64,000 nucleotides of DNA from Spongilla lacustris (GCA_949361645.1 OX442425.1:3535442-3599441), one strand, 5' to 3'. Shown: positions 12,051 to 25,719, numbered from the stretch's first letter. The notes: generated by a model from the letters alone, not told the origin. A program made the numbers and translations.

Positions 12051-13375
12051 TACATGTAGGTGCTCTACCAAGGTCACTTTTTTCCCATAGTTGTGAGCTT
12101 CTCACGTTGAGTCATAGATGTAGGACCTTGCATGTGAGTTTCGCGAGGTCAGGCACTGCAGTGACTGATGTCTGAGTGAGTCCTCTTTCCATGTATATGT
12201 ATATACATGACCCCTAACCCAGTATGGTGGAGGTTTCTCTGTATAGGGAAGGTTAGAAGGCTTTTATCTTTATCTAGAGGCAGATCTTAACTGGCCTTTC
12301 AGTGTCGTTCTCAAATACATTAAACCATATTCACTATTTATGTAAAACACATACATATAAACAAACCTTATTGCATTTAGGGAAGTACTTTTCAATCATG
12401 AGCTCATCTCTGCTCACATAGGGATAAACAAAAAAAAAAAAACACTTACCTTGTCACTTACTGGAAGCTGGTAGCCAGTTGAAATGTATCATATTAACAT
12501 TATAGTTCCTCTCAACCACCCATCATTGATGCTGATGTGTGTGCGTAACTTTTCATTGATTGTACCATATCTTCTTTACAGCTGGGCTGCACAGTTACAT
12601 ATGCATGTAGTTCACTGTAGTCGCACAAGTTATAACACTGATTTGTCATTAGGGGAGTACTAATGTAGGATTTAAAATGTCCTGAATCTATTCACATGCA
12701 CAAAAGAAGGATTAAAAGATCACATGCATGTCATGGATTAACAGGAAATCAGAAGGTTCACTTTATCGGCACATTGCTCAAAGTAATAGATAACATTCAG
12801 AACTGCTATGTGATATCAGTATACAATGCTGTATCTCATGACCAAGCAGCAAGAACAAAGTGACATGGAGCAGTCAAGAGATAGTATACATAGGTCTGTC
12901 ACTGGAATCTTAATTAGCCCCCCTCAACCTTTTTTAATCAAAATTTTGTCCACTGGAAATTTTGGTCCCCCATCATGTACCATTTTTTATGATCTATGCT
13001 TAACATTTTGATCCTCATCTAACCTTAATAAGTGTAATGGTCATTAAATTTTTTTTACACATGCTTCACAGTTTCAGTGTGTTCACAAAGTTTGCATAGA
13101 TAAACACTTGTTCGCATGGCTGTTGTCATCATGGCATTTAGTTGGAGCAAACCTCAGCCATTTGTTGCTTGTGCTTGAAGCAAATATCGTTGTTGTGGCA
13201 AGCAAATTGGATCATCACTTTTACTATATATGGCCATGGGGAGGAGGACCATTGGCATTATATGCACAGTCGAACGTGATTTTTCTAGCTCTTTCAGTAC
13301 CAGTTGATCAGGTTGGTAGTATTGAATTCAAGATAGTGGGTCACTTTTTACCTTTTTTATTTTAAAACAGTTTGC
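12051..13375. other. Gene-free stretch
   Basis: A/T-rich sequence with short ORFs only. I see no domain, splice chain or repeat family that I can name. Confidence 0.4.
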
Positions 13376-14540
13376 TTAATGTTTAATCTCCAGGAAAAAT
13401 CCTTATTAAGGATGTCATTATCCTTAAATAAGGATCATCTTTTACATTGCATATTTTTGCTAACCAAATAAGTAATGCTATTGGTCAATTGTATACTGAT
13501 TAGCCTCCATAACATACTTAGATGATGTCAATATGATGAATGCCCATGTGGCAAAACAGGGATGAAGTGGCACATCCTTATTTTAGGATTGACACCATCC
13601 TTAAATAAGGATCACAACAGTAGAGATTATTGACCATAAAAACCATAACGGTGTTAAAACTCTTGATTTTCTCTGATAGCCTGTTGATCCAACTATACTC
13701 ACAATCTTATATATTGAAGAAATAACTTGTGGTTAATAAGTTATGCTGATTTACACCTCAAAATTCAAAATTAATATCAAGCATTTGTATAATGACGTGT
13801 ACTGATGTAGATGCTCCCTTCTGCTCAAACCCCAGTATGGACGTACCCTAGCCTCACTGAAACCACATGCACTGTATGCGGTTGTTCTGCTGCCGCTCCA
13901 TCGAACAGTGTGCTTTCTAATCCTATCATTGAGTACACAGTACCATGTAAAATGGTGCATTGGGGGGGGGGGGGGGGGGGGGGGGGGAGTACGGGAGATC
14001 TAGGAAGTATTGCCGATATATGTGTTAGAGCTTAGTGGAGCTTAGCTCCAATTCATCAGACTTGAGGAGACCATGCCATTGCCTACATGTAGGCCTACTG
14101 TTGCTGTCACTGTCACTGTCATTTGATGAATCATGCAGTGCTACCTCTTATAGGTCACCTAGGCCTACATGTATCAGTATGTAATTCATCCGTACTGAGG
14201 AAAACTACATCTGTCGCTTTCTATGGCTCCCTCTGTATCTAAGAAGGGTTGTTTAGCTTGACACTTTCGAGTGTATGCAATCACTTTGTACTGGCCGCGT
14301 CGATTGTTGAAGCCATGGATATTGCTCCACAGATCCATCTGACAGTGTACATTCTACTCCTAGAGCTACCAGAAACCTGTTTTAATCACGGCAGTATTGC
14401 TGATCTGCATGATCTTGAATCCAGTGAATCACTAATATAAAACAAAGCACCAAGTGTACATCATTCTCTTAGAAAGTGGTCATCATCCTTATTTAAGGAT
14501 GGCCACCCTTGAATAAGGATTGCGGGAGATTAAACATTAA
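13376..14540. mobile_element. TTAA-ended inverted-repeat element, copy A
   Basis: Starts TTAATGTTTAATCTCC and ends with its complement GGAGATTAAACATTAA. Just inside each end are paired 16-bp palindromes ATCCTTATTTAAGGAT (or close variants), with another pair at about 13580-13612. The interior contains a G tract of about 25 at 13963-13987. It matches copy B (22714-23995) in inverted orientation, including the position of the homopolymer. No intact transposase is visible, so it is a non-autonomous DNA element. The TTAA at each end may be target site or terminus. Confidence 0.85.
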
Positions 14541-15210
14541 TGTATATTTCAGATGTCGCACATTGTGTCGAAATGTTGACTATATATTTTGATACCCAGG
14601 AAATTATCATGGGAAATCTAACACATTTTACCTTCCCCTATTACAATGCCTTGCTGTCCAGTAACCCAAAGCCTGATTGTAAAGGCATGACTTTCTTTAG
14701 TTTATTGCTGCACGAGAGAATTATTTAACCACTACCGCACTATGTTGTATGCTATGATGTAAGTGTATGAGCCATCTGCACATATGTTGAGATTGTTTAT
14801 AGGCATTCTGGCTTTTAGAGCAACAATTTCATTTTTGAAATAAACACGTTCATCCAAATGTAAATCTTTCGCACTCACACCATTTAAAATATCAGTTGGT
14901 AGTATTGAGAATTGTAATATCAGTGTTTATTGGGCTGCTGGTGATTTGTTCACACATTCTATCATAAGTAACTCTATAGCTGTGATTACTACATCCACAT
15001 ATGTCCGTTCATTAAATTGATGTCTGGGGCATTTACATTATCAATCACTGTACTGTGCCATTTTCCTCCCTTTTTTCATGCCCAAGTACTTCTGCATCAT
15101 CAGTGACAGTGTGCTTGCAATTTGGACTTTCCTTGGTTTAACTAAGAAGTGCTATATTAAGTATCCCACTATTTAAACCAAAGGCAGGCTGGTTAGGTTA
15201 CTCAAGATAA
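14541..15210. other. Gene-free stretch
   Basis: A/T-rich DNA between element A and the membrane-protein pseudogene. I see nothing I can name. Confidence 0.4.
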
Positions 15211-16740
15211 CTACCACAGCATTTGTGATTTAGAGTTGTTGCTGGTTTGAAACATGTATTCATTTAAGGTGCTGATGAAGACAAGATTGGTAAAGAAGAG
15301 AATATCGATGTAATTATAAGCAGCCACTTTGTATGGCTGTAGAAATGCAATCAGCACAATCATGATTACACAGACAAGTTGCTGACATAAGCTGCAAGCT
15401 TAATGTAGGCAGGAGCACTAAAAAGACATTGACAATAAGGCAAAAGAAGAAATATGCACTTGCAAATGTTGTCATGAAAACAACCTTGAAATTCATCAAG
15501 AAAAATGTTGAATGTCAGCAGGGTAGAATTTCATTATTATGGGCACTTGATTGATGCATTTCTTAAAGAGACGCACAAGCAGTATTATGGGAAGTGCAAC
15601 AATTTTAGGATAGTGATATTCAAAATCTCATACATGTACTGAGCTGTGTAATAGGTCCTTGTTATACCAATTCTTGTGCCACTAGAATCAATAAAATGCA
15701 CTTCGCTGAGGATCTTTGAAGCAGTTACACTCACTTTGTTATGTGACAGTAATAGAAAAGCTGCAAAGGCCAGAATGTGACACTTGGATGGCTTTAGTGC
15801 ATGCCAAATTTTTAGTGTGTGCTTTGTTGCATTGGCAGAGCTTGGATATGCATGTCAACCTTGCCATCTGGTAACATGCTATTACCATCAGGATCATCAC
15901 ACAAGGCACAATAGTTATCACATAATTAAGTTCAATGATATCAAGTGTATTATGCTCTGTTCCCATGCAGAATGGTTCCAAAAGATATGCAAAGAAATCC
16001 AAATTAAACATACAATATACAAAGGAACAAATTTTGATGAATGTGTTATTGAAGCTAAGCTGGCCTTTAAGTCTTGTATCAAAGTTGGTTACAATAGCCT
16101 GGCTGAATAGTATAAATGCATTGGCAGGACCAGTGGTGAGCTGAACATTGAAGAAGATGATGACTAGGAAGAACAGCACTAAGGGAAGATACACTATTCC
16201 TATGTACTTAAAGATGTTTCCAATTACCTGAGATGAATTACAAGGCACACAAGAGAATGCATCATCATTGATGGATGGCGCATATGAGCCACTGCACTCA
16301 CCACACAACACACCCATCCTGTTTGCAGCATAAACTTCACTGCCTAATTTACCTGCTTGAATAGGAAGTGTCACATACCCATCTGGGAATTGGACAACAG
16401 CTGTACTGGCATTGCTTGATGTACTGGCCATACCTGATGTGCAGAAGCCTTGAGGACATGCTGCTACCACCAGTCCTGCTGAGCATGCTTCAGGAACAAA
16501 CCCTATCCAATATCCTGCTTTTATCAGAGTGGAAGCATTGCCGGAGTTGTAGCCCAAACAGAGGAGTACCGAATTAAATGTCTTATTGGGATCACACAGA
16601 CAGATGGCACTAGAGCCATTTGATTTTTGTGACATGCCAGGAGGACATGGGAGGAGCTGTACTGGTAGTTTACTGTGCCAGTGTCCCATTAGAGATCCAT
16701 CCAAGTTCAGAATAATGGTCTGATCACCACCAATGGAGAC
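15211..16740 (-). pseudogene. Cysteine-rich multi-pass membrane protein, frameshifted
   Basis: The main frame (about 16740-15739) begins after a plausible acceptor. It has an extracellular Cys-rich part (LPCPPG, CLCD, KAGYWIG, CPQGFC, LCGECSGSYAP, CVPC) followed by hydrophobic segments (IGIVYLPLVLFFLVIIFFNV and others). Near an A5 run at about 15813 the frame is lost. The shifted frame continues with HILAFAAFLLLSHNKVSVTASKI and ends at a stop. After two more shifts come LDEFQGCFHDN and a last stretch, FLQPYKVAAYNYIDILFFTN, ending at the TAG at 15211. This order fits a large family that I recall from sponge and cnidarian genomes; its function is unknown. At least three frame breaks make it a pseudogene unless some breaks are introns or assembly errors. 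Confidence 0.75.
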
Positions 16741-16745
16741 TCAAT

Positions 16746-17000
16746 TTATTCAACATCTGTAATTCCTTGTTCTCTATTCACAGTATTACAGGGAGAAATG
16801 TGCTCTGCTGTCCAAATCCCACCGAGCTCATTTTGCCCCAATTGCAATTGAGACCTAAGGTGCCCATGGCTCTCAGTTTGCTCACAGATATCAGCAGGCA
16901 TCAGCATGCAGAGCATCACACATGATATCCAGTCCCTCTCATTCCTTCTCCAGAGTGTCCATTGCACTACAGCAACCTCTGTATTGGGCACCTCAAGCAT
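16746..17000 (-). pseudogene. Possible 5' remnant of the membrane-protein pseudogene
   Basis: An 84-codon minus-strand ORF immediately upstream of the pseudogene, ending 5 bp before it. I cannot recognise a domain. Position and strand suggest it may be the decayed preceding exon or extracellular region. It could equally be a chance ORF. Confidence 0.25.
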
Positions 17001-17176
17001 ATCATTTATACCCGGTATAGTGTAACCCTACCGTTTATGTACAGTGTAACCCTGTGTGAGTATTTATACATTATGTATGCACTTTTCAACCATGTGGCGT
17101 AATTACATGTAGGTAATAACTTTCTGATCGCTTACCATGATATAATATAGGCAATTTTATTTTTTATTTTGTATTT

Positions 17177-18020
17177 TTATTTTATTTTAAATTGGCAATA
17201 AAATTTACATTTATAGATTATTATAGTACATATACAATACATAGGAATGTTCAGGAGGCCAAGGGAGGGTGCATACCTTGCCAGTAAGGCCCTAGCCACC
17301 GCCCTGACCAGGGTGAAGTTCAGTCTGCTGTAGAGCTCCGTGAGCACCTTACCTTTGTAGGAGGAAGTGGTGATGGCCAGGTGAGAGGCCAGGCGGGAGA
17401 AGGTAGTTTGGGCTTCCCTTCCCCAGTTTCCATACGTCTCCACCGCAAGAGGGATACACACCCAACCCAGCTCTGAACACTTGGGGTCATTTGCTATGTG
17501 CTTCCTGGCCTCTGCCTCCTCTGCTGCAGCCCCTTCAGACAAGCTTGCTGCTGTAAGGATGGAAGGAATTAAGGGAGAGGTCACAGTGATGTCAAGGGCA
17601 GCATGTTTCCCTCTCTCCCAATTGAGGACAAGTACATCTGCTGGCCAGGTATGGCTTAGGTCTGGTGTAAGGCCACTGCCCGACTCAACTCTCACTCCTA
17701 GATGGGCATGATGGCAGAATTCTACAAGAACATTTCACAGATGGTTGTGGCGAGTTATGACATCACCACCCGTTTACAGGTAGAAACGTGGTTGCCTAGG
17801 CGGTCAAGAGCTATGCCAGGGCACACAGAACATGAGGAACCTCTAGCCGTGTCCATCCCTAGCCACCATTGAATTGAAATTTGCAGCTCATTAGGGTCAA
17901 GGTGCAGGTCTAGACCAGGAGAAGGTGTGACTATAGTAGCCAGGATGCAGCATGAGGTGCTGACTCAGAGAGCAGCCGAGCCTTGTCAGTAGGTGATGAT
18001 GTCTCCAACAACATTAATTG
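17177..18020 (-). pseudogene. Non-LTR-type retroelement C-terminal ORF remnant
   Basis: From about 18000 downwards the minus strand reads a region with SSCSVCPGIALDRLGNHVSTCKRGGD and an RHNHL block, one stop, then HHAHLGVRVESGSGLTPDLSHTWPADVLVLNW, AALDITVTSPL and NDPKCSELGWVCIPLAVETYGNWG. The PADV...ALDITV pattern resembles a PD-(D/E)XK-like nuclease fold at the C-terminus of retroelement polyproteins. A reverse transcriptase domain is not visible here, so this is a 5'-truncated and interrupted copy. The frame ends in A/T-rich DNA at 17177. The exact clade is not assigned. Confidence 0.7.
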
Positions 18021-18112
18021 AGAACTGGTGGTCCTCTAATTTCTGTAAATAAAGAAAAAGTGTATCTTTAATCATGTACAAAACATACTATACCCCTAGC
18101 CTATAAACGGCA

Positions 18113-18376
18113 TCATTCAGCCTGAATGGCAAGGAAAAACTTTTGCATGAGGTATGCCAGAGAGCTTTTGTCACCTGTGATGTTCACAATGCGGAGACCC
18201 AAGTCTGTCAAAAAAGACATGGAGCGAGGGCTGCAGGTTTCAAAGGCAACAGGAGTGAAGGAATGGTATGCATGGGAGGTAATGTAACTGTACTTCTTGA
18301 TCTTGGTCTGCATCACCTGGTTCGAATCTGCCATTTGACCAAGGAACCATGGGGATTCCATTGGGTCACTTGCCAT
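18113..18376 (-). pseudogene. Second retroelement C-terminal fragment
   Basis: Minus-strand residues HSFTPVAFETCSPRSMSFL...LGLRIVNITGDKSSLAYLMQKF match the tail pattern (P-x-A-x-E-T ... L-G-x-R-I ... T-G-D ... L-x-Q) that I associate with sponge and cnidarian retroelement ORFs. It differs from the neighbouring 17177-18020 copy, so two elements or two ends are juxtaposed. The ORF is short and probably dead. Confidence 0.55.
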
Positions 18377-18659
18377 GTGCTCGATCGAGACCAGTGGGCT
18401 CTAGCCGAGAAGGAACATTTGCAAATGACAAAGCCCTGTGTAAGAATGTGTCATTAAGCATGGCATGCTGATGAAGCGTACAATGTACAGAAATGGAGAT
18501 TGGAAGTAAAATATAGTACTATGCTCAGTGAAGTGCACTATAGTGTCAGAATTACCAACTATATACAACTGTAGGTTCAAGTGATTTAGTTTTTTTATTT
18601 CAGCAAACTGTGTCAGTACAACACATATTAAACTAGCAGAACACTCGATCCGACATCCT

Positions 18660-18785
18660 ATATAGCTCTCACTACCCGGTACACTTTTGGCAAGGCCGGT
18701 ACACTTTTCGCTATACTAAAATTGTACCGCTCGGTACAATTTTGGTTGCGACAATTGTACCGGGCGGTACAATTTTTGCGTGACA
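18660..18785. repeat. Inverted GGTACAATTTT cluster
   Basis: Alternating GGTACACTTTTGGC, AAAATTGTACCGCTCGGTACAATTTT and ACAATTGTACCGGGCGGTACAATTTTTG blocks form two nested palindromes within about 120 bp. No gene is nearby on either strand within 300 bp, and the function is unknown. Confidence 0.7.
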
Positions 18786-19002
18786 TTTCAAAGTACCATC
18801 ATATGCACCAGCTAAGTTAGAATCGTTAAGTTGATATGCGTCATGGATGTTGTGTAAACTAAAATGTATGTTTGAAATATTTCAATTATATAATCCTGTG
18901 TTCCACTAAAAAGTAGTGAATAAATTGTTTCCGATGTTTGGTTTAAATGAGCTTTGAGTCCACCATGAATTGGTAATTCAATTCAATCATTATGATCAAA
19001 TC

Positions 19003-19062
19003 TTAAAACCTAATGTCACGACCGAAACAGCCGTCTATTTCGGTCATGACATTAGGTTTTAA
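19003..19062. repeat. 25-bp-stem hairpin
   Basis: TTAAAACCTAATGTCACGACCGAAA is followed after a 10-base loop by its near-perfect complement. It is probably a minimal MITE or a terminator-like palindrome. The 3' arm merges into the retroelement fragment that follows. Confidence 0.8.
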
Positions 19063-19330
19063 ATTCAAATTACAGTTAGCTAACCAACCTTTGGTGGAGA
19101 AAATCATTTCTATGAGCTTAGCATTGGGACAGTTGGAATTTTGGATAGCTTGCCTTGAAATATATAACTCACAACCTATGCGGCACAGTCCATGCATCTG
19201 CAGTCAGATGTGTGTACTCTGATGCTAGCGATACAGGTTATGGTGGCTATACAGGCCACAGTGGAACACCTAATTACTTAATCAGATCTTCCAGAGAAGC
19301 AGAGATGGTACCCACAAAGAATACAACAAC
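19060..19330 (+). pseudogene. DIRS/gypsy-like RNase H fragment
   Basis: The plus strand reads LGQLEFWIACLEIYNSQPM in one frame. After a +1 shift it reads SAVRCVYSDASDTGYGGYTG. The pattern E-x-x-F-W ... V-Y-S-D-A-S-D-x-G-x-G-G is the start of the RNase H domain in DIRS-like retrotransposons. The rest of the RT-RNase H region is missing and the frame is broken, so it is a relic. Confidence 0.65.
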
Positions 19331-19684
19331 AGCCAGAGAGATACGGACTGAAGCTTCAACAGGAGGAAGCATAACATTGTGCACATACATATATATCGAT
19401 CAGTGTTGACCTTATAGCCTGACTTCAATCTTTGTGATTGTTTTTCATATATCCGTGCCAGTCATGTAAGACTGGGAGATATTACTGTCAGTGCCACTAT
19501 TGGTTGCGTGAACCCGTTACAGTTTTCACTTAATTCCATTGCCAATATCTAAAAAAAATCATAAAAAGATGAAGTTACATCTTTGATCAATAAAAACTAA
19601 ACTACTGCTGCAGCAAAATGTACATATCAATTTGTATGCACTATGCATTAATGCAACTGTTCTGCACTGGCTATATATTTGTTC

Positions 19685-19845
19685 TTATTTTGGCACTTCA
19701 ATAGCTTTCATCTTATGTTCTGAATGGCACCCTTTGCCCTTGCACTCCCAGCAGAGGTCATAATTGTGGCATTTGAGGCATTTGTAGCGAGTACCATAAA
19801 CAAACCCTTCACAGGCATCGCAAAAAACTCCACGATGGCAATGAT
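19685..19845 (-). CDS. ZZ zinc-finger gene, last exon (second ZZ domain)
   Basis: The exon starts after a pyrimidine-rich acceptor (TTTTTAACCAG) and ends at a TAA at 19685. It encodes [22 protein letters not shown] followed by LKCHNYDLCWECKGKG and HSEHKMKAI. This is a full ZZ finger with C-x2-C, C-x2-C, C-x2-C and a terminal His pair. It is joined in phase 1 to the exon at 20950-21246: the split codon G|AT gives Asp and places the two fingers in tandem. ZZ fingers bind peptides such as histone H3 tails or N-terminal arginine in p62-like and other proteins. The partner here is unknown. Confidence 0.85.
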
Positions 19846-19931
19846 CTGGTTAAAAATATTGAGGAAGAGGAGGAGTGAATCAAGTTATGTAAAAAAAAAA
19901 AGGAGCTGGTAAGAATACGTGTACATGTACG

Positions 19932-21471
<1,540 letters not shown>

Positions 21472-22416
21472 TAGTCTCGTACCCAGACCCAAATGTACGT
21501 AACGATGATTATCGCTTACAGTATAACATCACGTACAGAGGGTCTGGGAATGAAGTCGTGGGAAATGGTTCTTAGAATGTCGTTGGAAAGTTGAGAATTA
21601 CATAACTTTTATGTCGTCACAAATGTTCCGCTGCGTCACGAAATCAATTATGACCTATGCGGGTGGTCGCAAGCAAATTGTAAAAATCGACGACTTAGGC
21701 TAAGGGTTAGGGTTCAATACTTGGGCAGTGTGCCAGATCTAGTCGGTCCCGTCCGACGTCGGTGGTTTTGTGAAAAAATCCTAGAACACAGGGTACTGTT
21801 TCTCGTGCTAAGCCCTAATCCGCATAGGGGATTCCTCGTATTTAGTGGCCATCCCGAGGCCAACCTCTGAGCCCCTATCACCCGATCGCAAAGTCCAGCC
21901 GTCTGGAAGGGCATCTGGAAGGGCATCTTCTAATAAGAGCGCACCCCGCAAGTACAATTTGTGGCTTCGGCCAAAGATGGCAAGTATCCTCAGGTGGCCA
22001 GCCTAGACCTACCAATCGTAGAGGTAAGAGCTTGGTCCAAGGAGTAGATGAGACAAAGAGACAGCACCGCTAAACCACGCGCGGAAAATGCCTTCTAGGC
22101 TTATGCTGGCTTCGGCAAAGAGTTAAGTAACCTACTGTAGTCTTTCTGACGCAAGAGCCATAAAACCATCTAGGTCTAACGCTGACTTGGAAATACCTGG
22201 GTGTGGTTTTGCGATTGGTATGCTAGAAATGCAATTAGCTGATGAGCCGTTGCGTTGGAATGTATACGTCACAAATCGCTGCAATTTGATTGGTTCGACC
22301 AAATTCAGGTAACATAGAACCATTTCCCACGACTTCATTCCCAGACCCTCTGTACGTGATGTTATACTGTAAGCGATAATCATCGTTACGTACATTTGGG
22401 TCTGGGTACGAGACTA
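21472..22416. mobile_element. Inverted-repeat element with TAGTCTCGT ends, inserted in a poly-C tract
   Basis: The arms 21472-21572 and 22316-22416 are reverse complements over about 101 bp (outer ends TAGTCTCGTACCCAGACCC and complement). The 743-bp centre has no recognised ORF. The flanks on both sides are runs of C (left about 12, right about 17 then C-rich), so the element appears to have landed inside an older C tract. Related ends are seen at 52593-52678. Confidence 0.85.
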
Positions 22417-22713
22417 CCCCCCCCCCCCCCCCCCACCCCCCCCCTCCCCCGTCCTATCATGCATGCCATAGGCAATTAAGAATAATATCGTAGGCATCCA
22501 CCAGTGTTACCGCGATTTAAAATTTATATAGCGATTATACGGTTATGTTTTGCAGCGATTACAAAGCTGAAATTTACGGACAAAATTACAGCGTAATAAC
22601 AACAAAACTATTTATAAGACACTAACCCTAATCATGCACTGTGTGTAGCCGTAGCAACCAGCTGCATGCTAGATATCCAACATCCGTACCAGACCAACGA
22701 ATATATATGTGCC

Positions 22714-23344
22714 TTAATGTTTAATCTCCCGGAATCCTTATTTAAGGATGGCCATCCTTAAATAAGGATCATGACCACTTTCTAAGAGAATGTTGCACAC
22801 TTGGTGCTTTATTTTAGATGTGTGATTAACTAGATTCAAGATAAGGCAGATTAGCGTTACTGCCGCGATCACAACAGGTTTGACTTGCTCAAAAACCGGT
22901 ATTACAGTCTTGTTATGGCGAAGCCGCCATTTGCCGTTGGCGATATAGTAGTGAGCCAATTAACTCAAATTGAAGGAAGGGCAGGTTTCTGAAAGCTGAA
23001 GTAGTAGAATGTAGACTGTCAGAATCAGATGGACCCATCTGTGGAACAATATCCACGGCGATACGCTGGCTCACGACTCACGTAGCCTACATTGTACGTA
23101 CCGGAACGCGCGGCCAGTGTCATACACTCGAAAGTGTCAAGCTATAGCTAAGCAACCCTGCTTAGTGAAAACGACGGATGTAATTCCTCAGTATGGATGG
23201 GACTTACATGTAGGCGGGCCACTAGGCCTATATATACATGTGTACATGTAGCTAGCAGCAACAGTAGGCCTAGGCAATGACGTGGTCCCCTTGAGTCTGA
23301 TTAATTGGGGCTAAGAATTGGCAACGCTTCCTACATCTCCCGTA

Positions 23345-23378
<34 letters not shown>

Positions 23379-23995
23379 ATCGTACATGCCCGGGTACTGT
23401 ATGCATGAAATGATAGGAATAGAAAGCACACTCAGTCTGTTCAATGGAGCGCAACCACATGTAGTGCACGTGGTTATGCACTGGTCTCAGCGAGGCTATA
23501 GGGATACATCCACGCTGGCGTTTGATCAGAAGATAGCATCTACATCAGTACACGTACGCGTCATTATACAAACGCTTGATATTAATTTTGAAGTGTTATG
23601 ATGTAAATGCTCATAACTTATTAACCACAAGTTATTTTTTCAACGAATCAGGTTTTGAGTATAGCTGGGTTAACTGACTATCAGAGAAAATCAAGAGTAT
23701 TAAAACCACTATGGTTTTTGAGGTCAATAACCTCTACTGTTGTGATCCTTATTTAAGGATGGTGTCAATCCTTAAATAAGGATGTGCCACTTCATCCCTG
23801 TTTTAAAATATGGACATTGATCATATTGACATCATTTACAGTTTGTTATGTAGGCTAATCAGTATACAATTGACCAATAGCATTTATATTATCTAATTCG
23901 CTTGGTTAGCAAAAGTATGCAATGCAAAAGACGATCCTTATTTAAGGATAATGACATCCTTAAATAAGGATTTTTCCCTGGAGATTAAACATTAA
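22714..23995. mobile_element. TTAA-ended inverted-repeat element, copy B
   Basis: Same family as copy A but inverted. It has TTAATGTTTAATCTCC and its complement at the ends, ATCCTTATTTAAGGAT palindromes just inside both ends and near 23745-23785, and a homopolymer (C tract about 23347-23378) at the site equivalent to copy A's G tract. It also shares the TATACTGATTAGCC-like and GACGTGTACTGATGTAGATGC-like internal stretches. No intact ORF is present. Confidence 0.85.
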
Positions 23996-24046
23996 ACACA
24001 ATATGTACAAGATATAAAAACATTCTCTCTGAGAAAGTTAGTGGTA

Positions 24047-24253
24047 TATAGGATTTGAAGGCAATGGTGGTGTAAAAAGGAAGGGAACAAGGGAGCAACG
24101 ATGATACGAATTTTTTTTAACAGTCCTATATTTATCACTTTTGTAGTACGTACATTTTACGTTGCTAAATATAGGACTGTTAAAAAAAATTCATATCATC
24201 GTTGCTCCCTTGTTCCCTTCCTTTTTACACCACCATTGCTTTCAAATCCTATA
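24047..24253. mobile_element. 207-bp hairpin MITE with TA target duplication
   Basis: The two halves are reverse complements (TATAGGATTTGAAGGCAATG ... and complement) with a short loop near 24140-24160. TA flanks it on both sides. The flanks joined directly, without the insert, are found at 47487-47550, which gives an empty site and fixes the boundaries. It resembles Tc1/mariner-type MITEs in target choice. Confidence 0.93.
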
Positions 24254-24379
24254 TACTCCGTCGTAATGATATTTGAACCGCGGAGTTAATTTGAACCGCT
24301 TCCGAAAAAACGAGATCATATCTCGGGATAGGAACGGGATTTCGCTATCAGACTTTTTTCTATATTAGATTAACGGATC

Positions 24380-24560
24380 GCTGTGTAAAAAGGGTTGTTA
24401 TACTCGCCTGTATAACATTGTTATACAAGTAGTTATACAGTACTTGTTATACACATTGCGTATAATTGTGTATAACTGTGTATAATAGCAGTGTGTGTTA
24501 ATCAAAAAACCACAGTTGTTATACACATTTTGTATAACTGTGTATAACTAATGCTAATTA
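24380..24560. repeat. TTATACA iteron-like cluster, copy 1
   Basis: Begins TGTGTAAAAAGGGTTGTTAT, followed by at least ten GTTATAC / GTATAAC units in both orientations, several arranged as GTTATACACATTGCGTATAA palindromes. The same lead sequence and unit type occur inverted at 46485-46672. Function is unknown; a transposon subterminal region is the simplest reading. Confidence 0.8.
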
Positions 24561-25017
24561 CATTCTACCGATCCGAGGGCGTAATTCGTTGAACACAAAT
24601 TTAATATATATATACATGTAGCTATTATTAATAATAGCAGTAGGCTACTAATTCTAAAAGATGCCTACGCGTTCCGACGTTCCAAACAAAGAAATCGCAG
24701 AGGGATAGCGTATCTGGTTGGTCGGAGGTATGGCTATAAAAATGTACGTTCACACGTGCTAGAAAAAATAGAGCTCTAGCGATGAATTGCGCACATTTGA
24801 ACCTGAATCATCTATACAGTTCCTGTGTGCAGCCAAAAAGCCGCAAGTTGTGTAGACGTCGCGTGGGATGGACTCACCACTGCAAGGTAAGCCAATGCAG
24901 TTTTGCTATACAGTATAAATAATTAGTGGTTGTCTAATATGCATACTAGTACTAACCTAGCTTTTCTGATCTGATCGTAAGTAGTAGACGCCAAGGGTCA
25001 GGCTACATGCTGCGTGT
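24561..25017. other. Gene-poor stretch with a weak plus-strand exon candidate
   Basis: The ATG near 24782 opens a frame of about 35 codons that ends exactly at a consensus donor (AAG|GTAAGC) near 24889. No second exon was found. Otherwise I see no feature. Confidence 0.25.
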
Positions 25018-25025
25018 GTTTCTGT

Positions 25026-25108
<83 letters not shown>

Positions 25109-25132
25109 CGCGAGTGTGTGTGTGTGCGTGTT
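25018..25132. repeat. (GT)n microsatellite
   Basis: About 40 GT units, then (CG)n and mixed GT. ORFs on both strands here are artefacts. Confidence 0.98.
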
Positions 25133-25419
25133 TGTCAGTGTGAACATGTATGTGTGCATTTGGTTCATGAGTTGTATATGCATGTATGTATTCATATGTA
25201 TATGTATACATGTGTACACAACATATACATGTTTTTGGGCCCTTCCATAATGACCTTGTCAGGGTCTCAGATCAAGGTGTGCATATTCTAGACTCACACT
25301 GGTTCTATATCAAGCATGCAGGATCTCTGCTTGACACATGACCAGATGGTTTAGTATTTAACATTCCTACTCACCCTAACACCAACTCCATCACCTACTA
25401 AACCACATCACACTCATCA

Positions 25420-25705
25420 TACGCACACACACAGGCACGCACATGTTTACACACACATACACACGGACACTAACACACAATGTGTACACACATACACACA
25501 CAAGCATCACACATACACACACTAACACACATACACATGTGTACACACATACACACACTAACACACATACACGTGTACACACATACATACACACATGTGT
25601 ACACACATACACACGTGTACACACATACACATGTGTACACACATGCACACGTGTACACACATACGCACATGTGTACACACATACACACACTAACACACAC
25701 ACTAA
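25420..25705. repeat. ACACATACAC / ACATGTGTAC imperfect repeat
   Basis: CA-rich array with recurrent ACACATGTGTACACAC and ACACGTGTACACAC palindromic units, roughly 20-30 bp apart. It is probably a purine/pyrimidine-alternating satellite. Confidence 0.85.
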
Positions 25706-25719
25706 CACATTAATTACCA

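Noticed and set aside
11513..12175. 220-codon ORF with HLAGPP repeats
   Set aside because: It comes from an 18-bp minisatellite. Two frames are equally open, which is expected for a unit divisible by three without stops.
24380..24560. DnaA-box-like replication origin
   Set aside because: TTATACACA resembles bacterial DnaA boxes, but the context is animal nuclear DNA, and an inverted relative with rearranged units lies among transposon debris.
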